Assembly: GCA_036925085.1 (NCBI GenBank)
Contig: JAUPFP010000057.1
Span: 558,001-622,000 of the forward strand
Reading direction: 5' to 3'
DNA length: 64,000 nucleotides
DNA from: Brachycybe producta
Lineage: Eukaryota; Arthropoda; Diplopoda; Playtdesmida; Andrognathidae
Both the position numbers and the translations under genes were made by a program. Numbering within the stretch: the first letter of the stretch is position 1; each line of letters starts with the position of its first letter. The notes under the pieces are model-generated. The model was not told where the DNA came from. It did no database searches and saw nothing but the letters and a program-made list of their open reading frames with translations. Positions 12,601 through 26,820 of this stretch are shown in pieces.

Positions 12601-15600
12601 TAACAAAAAACGATACATTTCGTTTTTAATTAACAAACAAAGAAAAAAACATGGTTTTTACAAAATGTAACATAACCAAAAAACTACTTGAGATATTTTG
12701 AAACTGATTTCAGCAGTGTGTTCAGAATCAAAAAATCTACAAGAATATGTAAGAAATTCATTTTTTGGTTAAAGTAAACCTAACAATAATTAACAAAAAA
12801 ACGATACATTTCGTTTTTTATTAACAAACAAAGAAAAAAACATGGTTTTTACAAAATGTAACATAACCAAAAAACTACTTGAGATATTTTGAAACTGATT
12901 TCAGCAGTGTGTTCAGAATCAAAAAATCTATAAAAATTTGTAAGAAATTCATTTTTTTGTTAAAGTAAACATAACAATAATTAACAAAAAACGATACATT
13001 TCGTTTTTAATTAACAAACAAAGAAAAAAACATGGTTTTCACAAAATGTAACATAACCAAAAAACTACTTGAGATATTTTGAAACTGATTTCAGCAGTGT
13101 GTTCAGAATCAAAAAATCTATAAGAATCAGTAAGAAATTCATTTGTTAGTTAAAGTAAACCTAACAATAATTAACAAAAAACGATACATTTCGTTTTTAA
13201 TTAACAAACAAAGAAAAAAACATGGTTTTTACAAAATATAACATAACCAAAAAACTACTTGAGATATTTTGAAACTGATTTCAGCAGTGTGTTCAGAATC
13301 AAAAAATCTATAAAAATATGTAAGAAATTCATTTTTTTGTTAAAGTAAACCTAACAATAATTAACAAAAAACGATACATTTCGTTTTTAATTAACAAACA
13401 AAGAAAAAAAACGTGGTTTTCACAAAATGTAACATAACCAAAAAACCACTTGAGATATTTGGAAACTGATTTTACCAGTGTGTTCAGAATCAAAAAATCT
13501 ATAAGAATCAGTAAGAAATTCAATTGTTAGTTAAAGTAAATCTAACAATGATTAACAAAAAACGATATATTTTGTTTTTAATTAACAAACAAAGAAAAAA
13601 ACATGGTTTTTACAAAATGTAACATAACCAAAAAACTACTTGAGATATTTTGAAACTGATTTCAGCAGTGTGTTCAGAATCAAAAAATCTATAAAAATAT
13701 GTAAGAAATTCATTTTTTTGTTAAAGTAAACCTAACAATAATTAACAAAAAATGATACATTTCATTTTTAATTAACAAACAAAGAAAAAAACATGGTTTT
13801 CACAAAATGTAACATAACCAAAAAACTACTTGAGATATTTTGAAACTGATTTCAGCAGTGTGTTCAGAATCAAAAAATCTATAAGAATCAGTAAGAAATT
13901 CATTTGTTAGTTAAAGTAAATCTAAGAATAATTAACAAAAAACGATACATTTCATTTTTAATTAACAAACAAAGAAAAAAACATGGTTTTCACGAAATGT
14001 AACATAACCAAAAAACTACTTGAGATATTTTGAAACTGATTTCAGCAGTGTGTTCAGAATCAAAAAATCTACAAGAATATGTAAGAAATTCATTTTTTGG
14101 TTAAAGTAAACCTAACAATAATTAACAAAAAAACGATACATTTCGTTTTTAATTAACAAACAAAGAAAAAAACATGGTTTTCACAAAATGTAACAACCAA
14201 AAAACTACTTGAGATATTTTGAAACTGATTTCAGCAGTGTTCAGAATCAAAAAATCTATAAGAATCAGTAAGAAATTCATTTGTTAGTTAAAGTAAATCT
14301 AACAATAATTAACAAAAAACGATACATTTCGTTTTTAATTAACAAACAAAGAAAAAAACATGGTTTTTACAAAATGTAACATAACCAAAAAACTACTTGA
14401 GATATTTTGAAACTGATTTCAGCAGTGTGTTCAGAATCAAAAAATCTACAAGAATATGTAAGAAATTCATTTTTTGGTTAAAGTAAACCTAACAATAATT
14501 AACAAAAAAACGATACATTTCGTTTTTTATTAACAAACAAAGAAAAAAACATGGTTTTTACAAAATGTAACATAACCAAAAAACTACTTGAGATATTTTG
14601 AAACTGATTTCAGCAGTGTGTTCAGAATCAAAAAATCTATAAAAATTTGTAAGAAATTCATTTTTTTGTTAAAGTAAACATAACAATAATTAACAAAAAA
14701 CGATACATTTCGTTTTTAATTAACAAACAAAGAAAAAAACATGGTTTTCACAAAATGTAACATAACCAAAAAACTACTTGAGATATTTTGAAACTGATTT
14801 CAGCAGTGTGTTCAGAATCAAAAAATCTATAAGAATCAGTAAGAAATTCATTTGTTAGTTAAAGTAAACCTAACAATAATTAACAAAAAACGATACATTT
14901 CGTTTTTAATTAACAAACAAAGAAAAAAACATGGTTTTTACAAAATATAACATAACCAAAAAACTACTTGAGATATTTTGAAACTGATTTCAGCAGTGTG
15001 TTCAGAATCAAAAAATCTATAAAAATATGTAAGAAATTCATTTTTTTGTTAAAGTAAACATAACAATAATTAACAAAAAACGATACATTTCGTTTTTAAT
15101 TAACAAACAAAGAAAAAAACATGGTTTTTACAAAATGTAACATAACCAAAAAACTACTTGAGATATTTTGAAACTGATTTCAGCAGTGTGTTCAGAATCA
15201 AAAAATCTACAAGAATATGTAAGAAATTCATTTTTTGGTTAAAGTAAACCTAACAATAATTAACAAAAAAACGATACATTTCGTTTTTTATTAACAAACA
15301 AAGAAAAAAACATGGTTTTTACAAAATGTAACATAACCAAAAAACTACTTGAGATATTTTGAAACTGATTTCAGCAGTGTGTTCAGAATCAAAAAATCTA
15401 TAAAAATATGTAAGAAATTCATTTTTTTGTTAAAGTAAACCTAACAATAATTAACAAAAAACGATACATTTCGTTTTTAATTAACAAACAAAGAAAAAAA
15501 ACGTGGTTTTCACAAAATGTAACATAACCATAAAACTACTTGAGATATTTTGAAACTGATTTCACCAGTGTGTTCAGAATCAAAGAATCTATAAGAATCA

Positions 15601-18600
15601 GTAAGAAATTCATTTGTTAGTTAAAGTAAACCTAACAATAATTAACAAAAAAACGATACATTTCGTTTTTAATTAACAAACAAAGAAAAAAACATGGTTT
15701 TTACAAAATATAACATAACCAAAAAACTACTTGAGATATTTTGAAACTGATTTCAGCAGTGTGTTCAGAATCAAAAAATCTATAAGAATATGTAAGAAAT
15801 TCATTTTTTGGTTAAAGTAAACCTAACAATAATTAACAAAAAAACGATTTTCTTTTTTAATTAACAAACAAAGAAAAAAACATGGTTTTTACAAAATGTA
15901 ACATAACCAAAAAACTACTTGAGATATTTTGAAACTGATTTCAGCAGTGTGTTCATAATCAAAAAATCTATAAAAATATGTAAGAAATTCATTTTTTTGT
16001 TAAAGTAAACCTAACAATAATTAACAAAAAACGATACATTTCATTTTTAATTAACAAACAAAGAAAAAAACATGGTTTTCACGAAATGTAACATAACCAA
16101 AAAACTACTTGAGATATTTTGAAACTGATTTCAGCAGTGTGTTCAGAATCAAAAAATCTATAAGAATCAGTAAGAAATTCATTTGTTAGTTAAAGTAAAC
16201 CTAACAATAATTAACAAAAAAACAATACATTTCGTTTTTAATTAACAAACAAAGAAAAAAACATGGTTTTTACAAAATATAACATAACCAAAAAACTACT
16301 TGAGATATTTTGAAACTGATTTCAGCAGTGTGTTCAGAATCAAAAATTCTATAAGAATATGTAAGAAATTCACTTTTTGGTTAAAGTAAACCTAACAATA
16401 ATTAACAAAAAAACGATTTTCTTTTTTAATTAACAAACAAAGAAAAAAACATGGTTTTTACAAAATGTAACATAACCAAAAAACTACTTGAGATATTTTG
16501 AAACTGATTTCAGCAGTGTGTTCAGAATCAAAAAATCTATAAAAATATGTAAGAAATTCATTTTTTTGTTAAAGTAAACCTAACAATAATTAACAAAAAA
16601 CGATACATTTCATTTTTAATTAACAAACAAAGAAAAAAACATGGTTTTCACAAAATGTAACATAACCAAAAAACTACTTGAGATATTTTGAAACTGATTT
16701 CAGCAGTGTGTTCAGAATCAAAAAATCTATAAGAATCAGTAAGAAATTCATTTGTTAGTTAAAGTAAATCTAACAATAATTAACAAAAAACGATACATTT
16801 CATTTTTAATTAACAAACAAAGAAAAAAACATGGTTTTCACGAAATGTAACATAACCAAAAAACTACTTGAGATATTTTGAAACTGATTTCAGCAGTGTG
16901 TTCAGAATCAAAAAATCTATAAGAATCAGTAAGAAATTCATTTGTTAGTTAAAGTAAATCTAACAATAATTAACAAAAAACGATACATTTCGTTTTTAAT
17001 TAACAAACAAAGAAAAAAACATGGTTTTTACAAAATGTAACATAACCAAAAAACTACTTGAGATATTTTGAAACTGATTTCAGCAGTGTGTTCAGAATCA
17101 AAAAATCTACAAGAATATGTAAGAAATTCATTTTTTGGTTAAAGTAAACCTAACAATAATTAACAAAAAAACGATACATTTCGTTTTTTATTAACAAACA
17201 AAGAAAAAAACATGGTTTTCACAAAATGTAACATAACCAAAAAACTACTTGAGATATTTTGAAACTGATTTCAGCAGTGTGTTCAGAATCAAAAAATCTA
17301 TAAGAATCAGTAAGAAATTCATTTGTTAGTTAAAGTAAATCTAACAATAATTAACAAAAAACGATACATTTCATTTTTAATTAACAAACAAAGAAAAAAA
17401 CATGGTTTTCACGAAATGTAACATAACCAAAAAACTACTTGAGATATTTTGAAACTGATTTCAGCAGTGTGTTCAGAATCAAAAAATCTATAAGAATCAG
17501 TAAGAAATTCATTTGTTAGTTAAAGTAAATCTAACAATAATTAACAAAAAACGATACATTTCGTTTTTAATTAACAAACAAAGAAAAAAACATGGTTTTT
17601 ACAAAATGTAACATAACCAAAAAACTACTTGAGATATTTTGAAACTGATTTCAGCAGTGTGTTCAGAATCAAAAAATCTATAAAAATATGTAAGAAATTC
17701 ATTTTTTTGTTAAAGTAAACCTAACAATAATTAACAAAAAACGATACATTTCGTTTTTAATTAACAAACAAAGAAAAAAAACGTGGTTTTCACAAAATGT
17801 AACATAACCAAAAAACTACTTGAGATATTTTGAAACTGATTTCAGCAGTGTGTTCAGAATCAAAAAATCTATAAAAATATGTAAGAAATTCATTTTTTTG
17901 TTAAAGTTAACCTAACAATAATTAACAAAAAACGATACATTTCGTTTTTAATTAACAAACAAAGAAAAAAAACGTGGTTTTCACAAAATGTAACATAACC
18001 AAAAAACCACTTGAGATATTTGGAAACTGATTTTACCAGTGTGTTCAGAATCAAAAAATCTATAAGAATCAGTAAGAAATTCAATTGTTAGTTAAAGTAA
18101 ATCTAACAATAATTAACAAAAAACGATATATTTTGTTTTTAATTAACAAACAAAGAAAAAAAACGTGGTTTTCACAAAATGTAACATAACCATAAAACTA
18201 CTTGAGATATTTTGAAACTGATTTCACCAGTGTGTTCAGAATCAAAGAATCTATAAGAATCAGTAAGAAATTCATTTGTTAGTTAAAGTAAACCTAACAA
18301 TAATTAACAAAAAAACGATACATTTCGTTTTTAATTAACAAAGAAAAAAACATGGTTTTTACAAAATGTAACATAACCAAAAAACTACTTGAGATATTTT
18401 GAAACTGATTTCACCAGTGTGTTCAGAATCAAAAAAATTATAAGAATATGTAAGAAATTCATTTTTTGGTTAAAGTAAACCTAACAATAATTAACAAAAA
18501 AACGATACATTTCGTTTTTAATTAACAAACAAAGAAAAAAACATGGTTTTTACAAAATGTAACATAACCAAAAAACTACTTGAGATATTTTGAAACTGAT

Positions 18601-20890
18601 TTCAGCAGTGTGTTCAGAATCAAAAAATCTATAAAAATATGTAAGAAATTCATTTTTTTGTTAAAGTAAACCTAACAATAATTAACAAAAAACGATACAT
18701 TTCGTTTTTAATTAACAAACAAAGAAAAAAAACGTGGTTTTCACAAAATGTAACATAACCAAAAAACCACTTGAGATATTTGGAAACTGATTTTACCAGT
18801 GTGTTCAGAATCAAAAAATCTATAAGAATCAGTAAGAAATTCAATTGTTAGTTAAAGTAAATCTAACAATGATTAACAAAAAACGATATATTTTGTTTTT
18901 AATTAACAAACAAAGAAAAAAACATGGTTTTTACAAAATGTAACATAACCAAAAAACTACTTGAGATATTTTGAAACTGATTTCAGCAGTGTGTTCAGAA
19001 TCAAAAAATCTATAAAAATATGTAAGAAATTCATTTTTTTGTTAAAGTAAACCTAACAATAATTAACAAAAAACGATACATTTCGTTTTTAATTAACAAA
19101 CAAAGAAAAAAAACGTGGTTTTCACAAAATGTAACATAACCAAAAAACCACTTGAGATATTTGGAAACTGATTTTACCAGTGTGTTCAGAATCAAAAAAT
19201 CTATAAGAATCAGTAAGAAATTCAATTGTTAGTTAAAGTAAATCTAACAATGATTAACAAAAAACGATATATTTTGTTTTTAATTAACAAACAAAGAAAA
19301 AAACATGGTTTTTACAAAATGTAACATAACCAAAAAACTACTTGAGATATTTTGAAACTGATTTCAGCAGTGTGTTCAGAATCAAAAAATCTATAAAAAT
19401 ATGTAAGAAATTCATTTTTTTGTTAAAGTAAACCTAACAATAATTAACAAAAAATGATACATTTCATTTTTAATTAACAAACAAAGAAAAAAACATGGTT
19501 TTCACAAAATGTAACATAACCAAAAAACTACTTGAGATATTTTGAAACTGATTTCAGCAGTGTGTTCAGAATCAAAAAATCTATAAGAATCAGTAAGAAA
19601 TTCATTTGTTAGTTAAAGTAAATCTAAGAATAATTAACAAAAAACGATACATTTCATTTTTAATTAACAAACAAAGAAAAAAACATGGTTTTCACGAAAT
19701 GTAACATAACCAAAAAACTACTTGAGATATTTTGAAACTGATTTCAGCAGTGTGTTCAGAATCAAAAAATCTATAAGAATCAGTAAGAAATTCATTTGTT
19801 AGTTAAAGTAAATCTAACAATAATTAACAAAAAACGATACATTTCATTTTTAATTAACAAACAAAGAAAAAAACATGGTTTTTACAAATTGTAACATAAC
19901 CAAAAAACTACTTGAGATATTTTGAAACTGATTTCAGCAGTGTGTTCAGAATCAAAAAATCTATAAGAATATGTAAGAAATTCATTTTTTGGTTAAAGTA
20001 AACCTAACAATAATTAACAAAAAAACGATACATTTCGTTTTTAATTAACAAACAAAGAAAAAAACATGGTTTTCACAAAATGTAACAACCAAAAAACTAC
20101 TTGAGATATTTTGAAACTGATTTCAGCAGTGTTCAGAATCAAAAAATCTATAAGAATCAGTAAGAAATTCATTTGTTAGTTAAAGTAAATCTAACAATAA
20201 TTAACAAAAAACGATACATTTCGTTTTTAATTAACAAACAAAGAAAAAAACATGGTTTTTACAAAATGTAACATAACCAAAAAACTACTTGAGATATTTT
20301 GAAACTGATTTCAGCAGTGTGTTCAGAATCAAAAAATCTACAAGAATATGTAAGAAATTCATTTTTTGGTTAAAGTAAACCTAACAATAATTAACAAAAA
20401 AACGATACATTTCGTTTTTTATTAACAAACAAAGAAAAAAACATGGTTTTTACAAAATGTAACATAACCAAAAAACTACTTGAGATATTTTGAAACTGAT
20501 TTCAGCAGTGTGTTCAGAATCAAAAAATCTATAAAAATTTGTAAGAAATTCATTTTTTTGTTAAAGTAAACATAACAATAATTAACAAAAAACGATACAT
20601 TTCGTTTTTAATTAACAAACAAAGAAAAAAACATGGTTTTCACAAAATGTAACATAACCAAAAAACTACTTGAGATATTTTGAAACTGATTTCAGCAGTG
20701 TGTTCAGAATCAAAAAATCTATAAGAATCAGTAAGAAATTCATTTGTTAGTTAAAGTAAACCTAACAATAATTAACAAAAAACGATACATTTCGTTTTTA
20801 ATTAACAAACAAAGAAAAAAACATGGTTTTTACAAAATATAACATAACCAAAAAACTACTTGAGATATTTTGAAACTGATTTCAGCAGTG
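7700..20890 (+). repeat. Tandem 40-monomer duplication, unit ~7601 bp
   Basis: About 7700-13290 recurs at about 15300-20890 with a constant offset of 7601 bp. Markers: AACAATAC at 8621 and 16222, the CAAA deletion at 10732 and 18333, TGTAACAACC at 12480 and 20081, GTAAACATAAC near 12967 and 20568, and three ACGTGG cassettes near 10289, 11049 and 11430 matched near 17890, 18650 and 19031. The second copy begins where one unit length ends, so this is a direct tandem duplication. Confidence 0.75.
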
Positions 20891-23800
20891 TGTTCAGAAT
20901 CAAAAATTCTATAAGAATATGTAAGAAATTCACTTTTTGGTTAAAGTAAACCTAACAATAATTAACAAAAAAACGATTTTCTTTTTTAATTAACAAACAA
21001 AGAAAAAAACATGGTTTTTACAAAATGTAACATAACCAAAAAACTACTTGAGATATTTTGAAACTGATTTCAGCAGTGTGTTCAGAATCAAAAAATCTAT
21101 AAAAATATGTAAGAAATTCATTTTTTTGTTAAAGTAAACCTAACAATAATTAACAAAAAACGATACATTTCATTTTTAATTAACAAACAAAGAAAAAAAC
21201 ATGGTTTTCACAAAATGTAACATAACCAAAAAACTACTTGAGATATTTTGAAACTGATTTCAGCAGTGTGTTCAGAATCAAAAAATCTATAAGAATCAGT
21301 AAGAAATTCATTTGTTAGTTAAAGTAAACCTAACAATAATTAACAAAAAACGATACATTTCGTTTTTAATTAACAAACAAAGAAAAAAAACGTGGTTTTC
21401 ACAAAATGTAACATAACCAAAAAACCACTTGAGATATTTGGAAACTGATTTTACCAGTGTGTTCAGAATCAAAAAATCTATAAGAATCAGTAAGAAATTC
21501 AATTGTTAGTTAAAGTAAATCTAACAATAATTAACAAAAAACGATATATTTTGTTTTTAATTAACAAACAAAGAAAAAAAACGTGGTTTTCACAAAATGT
21601 AACATAACCATAAAACTACTTGAGATATTTTGAAACTGATTTCACCAGTGTGTTCAGAATCAAAGAATCTATAAGAATCAGTAAGAAATTCATTTGTTAG
21701 TTAAAGTAAACCTAACAATAATTAACAAAAAAACGATACATTTCGTTTTTAATTAACAAAGAAAAAAACATGGTTTTTACAAAATGTAACATAACCAAAA
21801 AACTACTTGAGATATTTTGAAACTGATTTCAGCAGTGTGTTCAGAATCAAAAAATTTATAAGAATATGTAAGAAATTCATTTTTTGGTTAAAGTAAACCT
21901 AACAATAATTAACAAAAAAACGATACATTTCGTTTTTAATTAACAAACAAAGAAAAAAACATGGTTTTTACAAAATGTAACATAACCAAAAAACTACTTG
22001 AGATATTTTGAAACTGATTTCAGCAGTGTGTTCAGAATCAAAAAATCTATAAAAATATGTAAGAAATTCATTTTTTTGTTAAAGTAAACCTAACAATAAT
22101 TAACAAAAAACGATACATTTCGTTTTTAATTAACAAACAAAGAAAAAAAACGTGGTTTTCACAAAATGTAACATAACCATAAAACTACTTGAGATATTTT
22201 GAAACTGATTTCACCAGTGTGTTCAGAATCAAAGAATCTATAAGAATCAGTAAGAAATTCATTTGTTAGTTAAAGTAAACCTAACAATAATTAACAAAAA
22301 AACGATACATTTCGTTTTTAATTAACAAACAAAGAAAAAAACATGGTTTTTACAAAATATAACATAACCAAAAAACTACTTGAGATATTTTGAAACTGAT
22401 TTCAGCAGTGTGTTCAGAATCAAAAAATCTATAAGAATATGTAAGAAATTCATTTTTTGGTTAAAGTAAACCTAACAATAATTAACAAAAAAACGATTTT
22501 CTTTTTTAATTAACAAACAAAGAAAAAAACATGGTTTTTACAAAATGTAACATAACCAAAAAACTACTTGAGATATTTTGAAACTGATTTCAGCAGTGTG
22601 TTCATAATCAAAAAATCTATAAAAATATGTAAGAAATTCATTTTTTTGTTAAAGTAAACCTAACAATAATTAACAAAAAACGATACATTTCATTTTTAAT
22701 TAACAAACAAAGAAAAAAACATGGTTTTCACGAAATGTAACATAACCAAAAAACTACTTGAGATATTTTGAAACTGATTTCAGCAGTGTGTTCAGAATCA
22801 AAAAATCTATAAGAATCAGTAAGAAATTCATTTGTTAGTTAAAGTAAACCTAACAATAATTAACAAAAAAACAATACATTTCGTTTTTAATTAACAAACA
22901 AAGAAAAAAACATGGTTTTTACAAAATATAACATAACCAAAAAACTACTTGAGATATTTTGAAACTGATTTCAGCAGTGTGTTCAGAATCAAAAATTCTA
23001 TAAGAATATGTAAGAAATTCACTTTTTGGTTAAAGTAAACCTAACAATAATTAACAAAAAAACGATTTTCTTTTTTAATTAACAAACAAAGAAAAAAACA
23101 TGGTTTTTACAAAATGTAACATAACCAAAAAACTACTTGAGATATTTTGAAACTGATTTCAGCAGTGTGTTCAGAATCAAAAAATCTATAAAAATATGTA
23201 AGAAATTCATTTTTTTGTTAAAGTAAACCTAACAATAATTAACAAAAAACGATACATTTCATTTTTAATTAACAAACAAAGAAAAAAACATGGTTTTCAC
23301 AAAATGTAACATAACCAAAAAACTACTTGAGATATTTTGAAACTGATTTCAGCAGTGTGTTCAGAATCAAAAAATCTATAAGAATCAGTAAGAAATTCAT
23401 TTGTTAGTTAAAGTAAATCTAACAATAATTAACAAAAAACGATACATTTCATTTTTAATTAACAAACAAAGAAAAAAACATGGTTTTCACGAAATGTAAC
23501 ATAACCAAAAAACTACTTGAGATATTTTGAAACTGATTTCAGCAGTGTGTTCAGAATCAAAAAATCTATAAGAATCAGTAAGAAATTCATTTGTTAGTTA
23601 AAGTAAATCTAACAATAATTAACAAAAAACGATACATTTCGTTTTTAATTAACAAACAAAGAAAAAAACATGGTTTTTACAAAATGTAACATAACCAAAA
23701 AACTACTTGAGATATTTTGAAACTGATTTCAGCAGTGTGTTCAGAATCAAAAAATCTACAAGAATATGTAAGAAATTCATTTTTTGGTTAAAGTAAACCT

Positions 23801-26800
23801 AACAATAATTAACAAAAAAACGATACATTTCGTTTTTTATTAACAAACAAAGAAAAAAACATGGTTTTCACAAAATGTAACATAACCAAAAAACTACTTG
23901 AGATATTTTGAAACTGATTTCAGCAGTGTGTTCAGAATCAAAAAATCTATAAGAATCAGTAAGAAATTCATTTGTTAGTTAAAGTAAATCTAACAATAAT
24001 TAACAAAAAACGATACATTTCATTTTTAATTAACAAACAAAGAAAAAAACATGGTTTTCACGAAATGTAACATAACCAAAAAACTACTTGAGATATTTTG
24101 AAACTGATTTCAGCAGTGTGTTCAGAATCAAAAAATCTATAAGAATCAGTAAGAAATTCATTTGTTAGTTAAAGTAAATCTAACAATAATTAACAAAAAA
24201 CGATACATTTCGTTTTTAATTAACAAACAAAGAAAAAAACATGGTTTTTACAAAATGTAACATAACCAAAAAACTACTTGAGATATTTTGAAACTGATTT
24301 CAGCAGTGTGTTCAGAATCAAAAAATCTATAAAAATATGTAAGAAATTCATTTTTTTGTTAAAGTAAACCTAACAATAATTAACAAAAAACGATACATTT
24401 CGTTTTTAATTAACAAACAAAGAAAAAAAACGTGGTTTTCACAAAATGTAACATAACCAAAAAACTACTTGAGATATTTTGAAACTGATTTCAGCAGTGT
24501 GTTCAGAATCAAAAAATCTATAAAAATATGTAAGAAATTCATTTTTTTGTTAAAGTTAACCTAACAATAATTAACAAAAAACGATACATTTCGTTTTTAA
24601 TTAACAAACAAAGAAAAAAAACGTGGTTTTCACAAAATGTAACATAACCAAAAAACCACTTGAGATATTTGGAAACTGATTTTACCAGTGTGTTCAGAAT
24701 CAAAAAATCTATAAGAATCAGTAAGAAATTCAATTGTTAGTTAAAGTAAATCTAACAATAATTAACAAAAAACGATATATTTTGTTTTTAATTAACAAAC
24801 AAAGAAAAAAAACGTGGTTTTCACAAAATGTAACATAACCATAAAACTACTTGAGATATTTTGAAACTGATTTCACCAGTGTGTTCAGAATCAAAGAATC
24901 TATAAGAATCAGTAAGAAATTCATTTGTTAGTTAAAGTAAACCTAACAATAATTAACAAAAAAACGATACATTTCGTTTTTAATTAACAAAGAAAAAAAC
25001 ATGGTTTTTACAAAATGTAACATAACCAAAAAACTACTTGAGATATTTTGAAACTGATTTCACCAGTGTGTTCAGAATCAAAAAAATTATAAGAATATGT
25101 AAGAAATTCATTTTTTGGTTAAAGTAAACCTAACAATAATTAACAAAAAAACGATACATTTCGTTTTTAATTAACAAACAAAGAAAAAAACATGGTTTTT
25201 ACAAAATGTAACATAACCAAAAAACTACTTGAGATATTTTGAAACTGATTTCAGCAGTGTGTTCAGAATCAAAAAATCTATAAAAATATGTAAGAAATTC
25301 ATTTTTTTGTTAAAGTAAACCTAACAATAATTAACAAAAAACGATACATTTCGTTTTTAATTAACAAACAAAGAAAAAAAACGTGGTTTTCACAAAATGT
25401 AACATAACCAAAAAACCACTTGAGATATTTGGAAACTGATTTTACCAGTGTGTTCAGAATCAAAAAATCTATAAGAATCAGTAAGAAATTCAATTGTTAG
25501 TTAAAGTAAATCTAACAATGATTAACAAAAAACGATATATTTTGTTTTTAATTAACAAACAAAGAAAAAAACATGGTTTTTACAAAATGTAACATAACCA
25601 AAAAACTACTTGAGATATTTTGAAACTGATTTCAGCAGTGTGTTCAGAATCAAAAAATCTATAAAAATATGTAAGAAATTCATTTTTTTGTTAAAGTAAA
25701 CCTAACAATAATTAACAAAAAATGATACATTTCATTTTTAATTAACAAACAAAGAAAAAAACATGGTTTTCACAAAATGTAACATAACCAAAAAACTACT
25801 TGAGATATTTTGAAACTGATTTCAGCAGTGTGTTCAGAATCAAAAAATCTATAAGAATCAGTAAGAAATTCATTTGTTAGTTAAAGTAAATCTAAGAATA
25901 ATTAACAAAAAACGATACATTTCATTTTTAATTAACAAACAAAGAAAAAAACATGGTTTTCACGAAATGTAACATAACCAAAAAACTACTTGAGATATTT
26001 TGAAACTGATTTCAGCAGTGTGTTCAGAATCAAAAAATCTATAAGAATCAGTAAGAAATTCATTTGTTAGTTAAAGTAAATCTAACAATAATTAACAAAA
26101 AACGATACATTTCATTTTTAATTAACAAACAAAGAAAAAAACATGGTTTTTACAAATTGTAACATAACCAAAAAACTACTTGAGATATTTTGAAACTGAT
26201 TTCAGCAGTGTGTTCAGAATCAAAAAATCTATAAGAATATGTAAGAAATTCATTTTTTGGTTAAAGTAAACCTAACAATAATTAACAAAAAAACGATACA
26301 TTTCGTTTTTAATTAACAAACAAAGAAAAAAACATGGTTTTCACAAAATGTAACAACCAAAAAACTACTTGAGATATTTTGAAACTGATTTCAGCAGTGT
26401 TCAGAATCAAAAAATCTATAAGAATCAGTAAGAAATTCATTTGTTAGTTAAAGTAAATCTAACAATAATTAACAAAAAACGATACATTTCGTTTTTAATT
26501 AACAAACAAAGAAAAAAACATGGTTTTTACAAAATGTAACATAACCAAAAAACTACTTGAGATATTTTGAAACTGATTTCAGCAGTGTGTTCAGAATCAA
26601 AAAATCTACAAGAATATGTAAGAAATTCATTTTTTGGTTAAAGTAAACCTAACAATAATTAACAAAAAAACGATACATTTCGTTTTTTATTAACAAACAA
26701 AGAAAAAAACATAGTTTTTACAAAATGTAACATAACCAAAAAACTACTTGAGATATTTTGAAACTGATTTCAGCAGTGTGTTCAGAATCAAAAAATCTAT

Positions 26801-26820
26801 AAAAATTTGTAAGAAATTCA
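15300..26820 (+). repeat. Tandem 35-monomer duplication, unit ~6649 bp, with a dimer loss
   Basis: About 15300-18850 recurs at about 21950-25500 with offset 6649 bp (AACAATAC at 16222 and 22871, CAAA deletion at 18333 and 24982). After that the offset falls to 6268 bp (TGTAACAACC at 20081 and 26349). The difference is 381 bp, exactly two monomers: the cassette near 19031 has no counterpart in the later copy. The parallel ends near 20550 and 26820. Confidence 0.7.
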
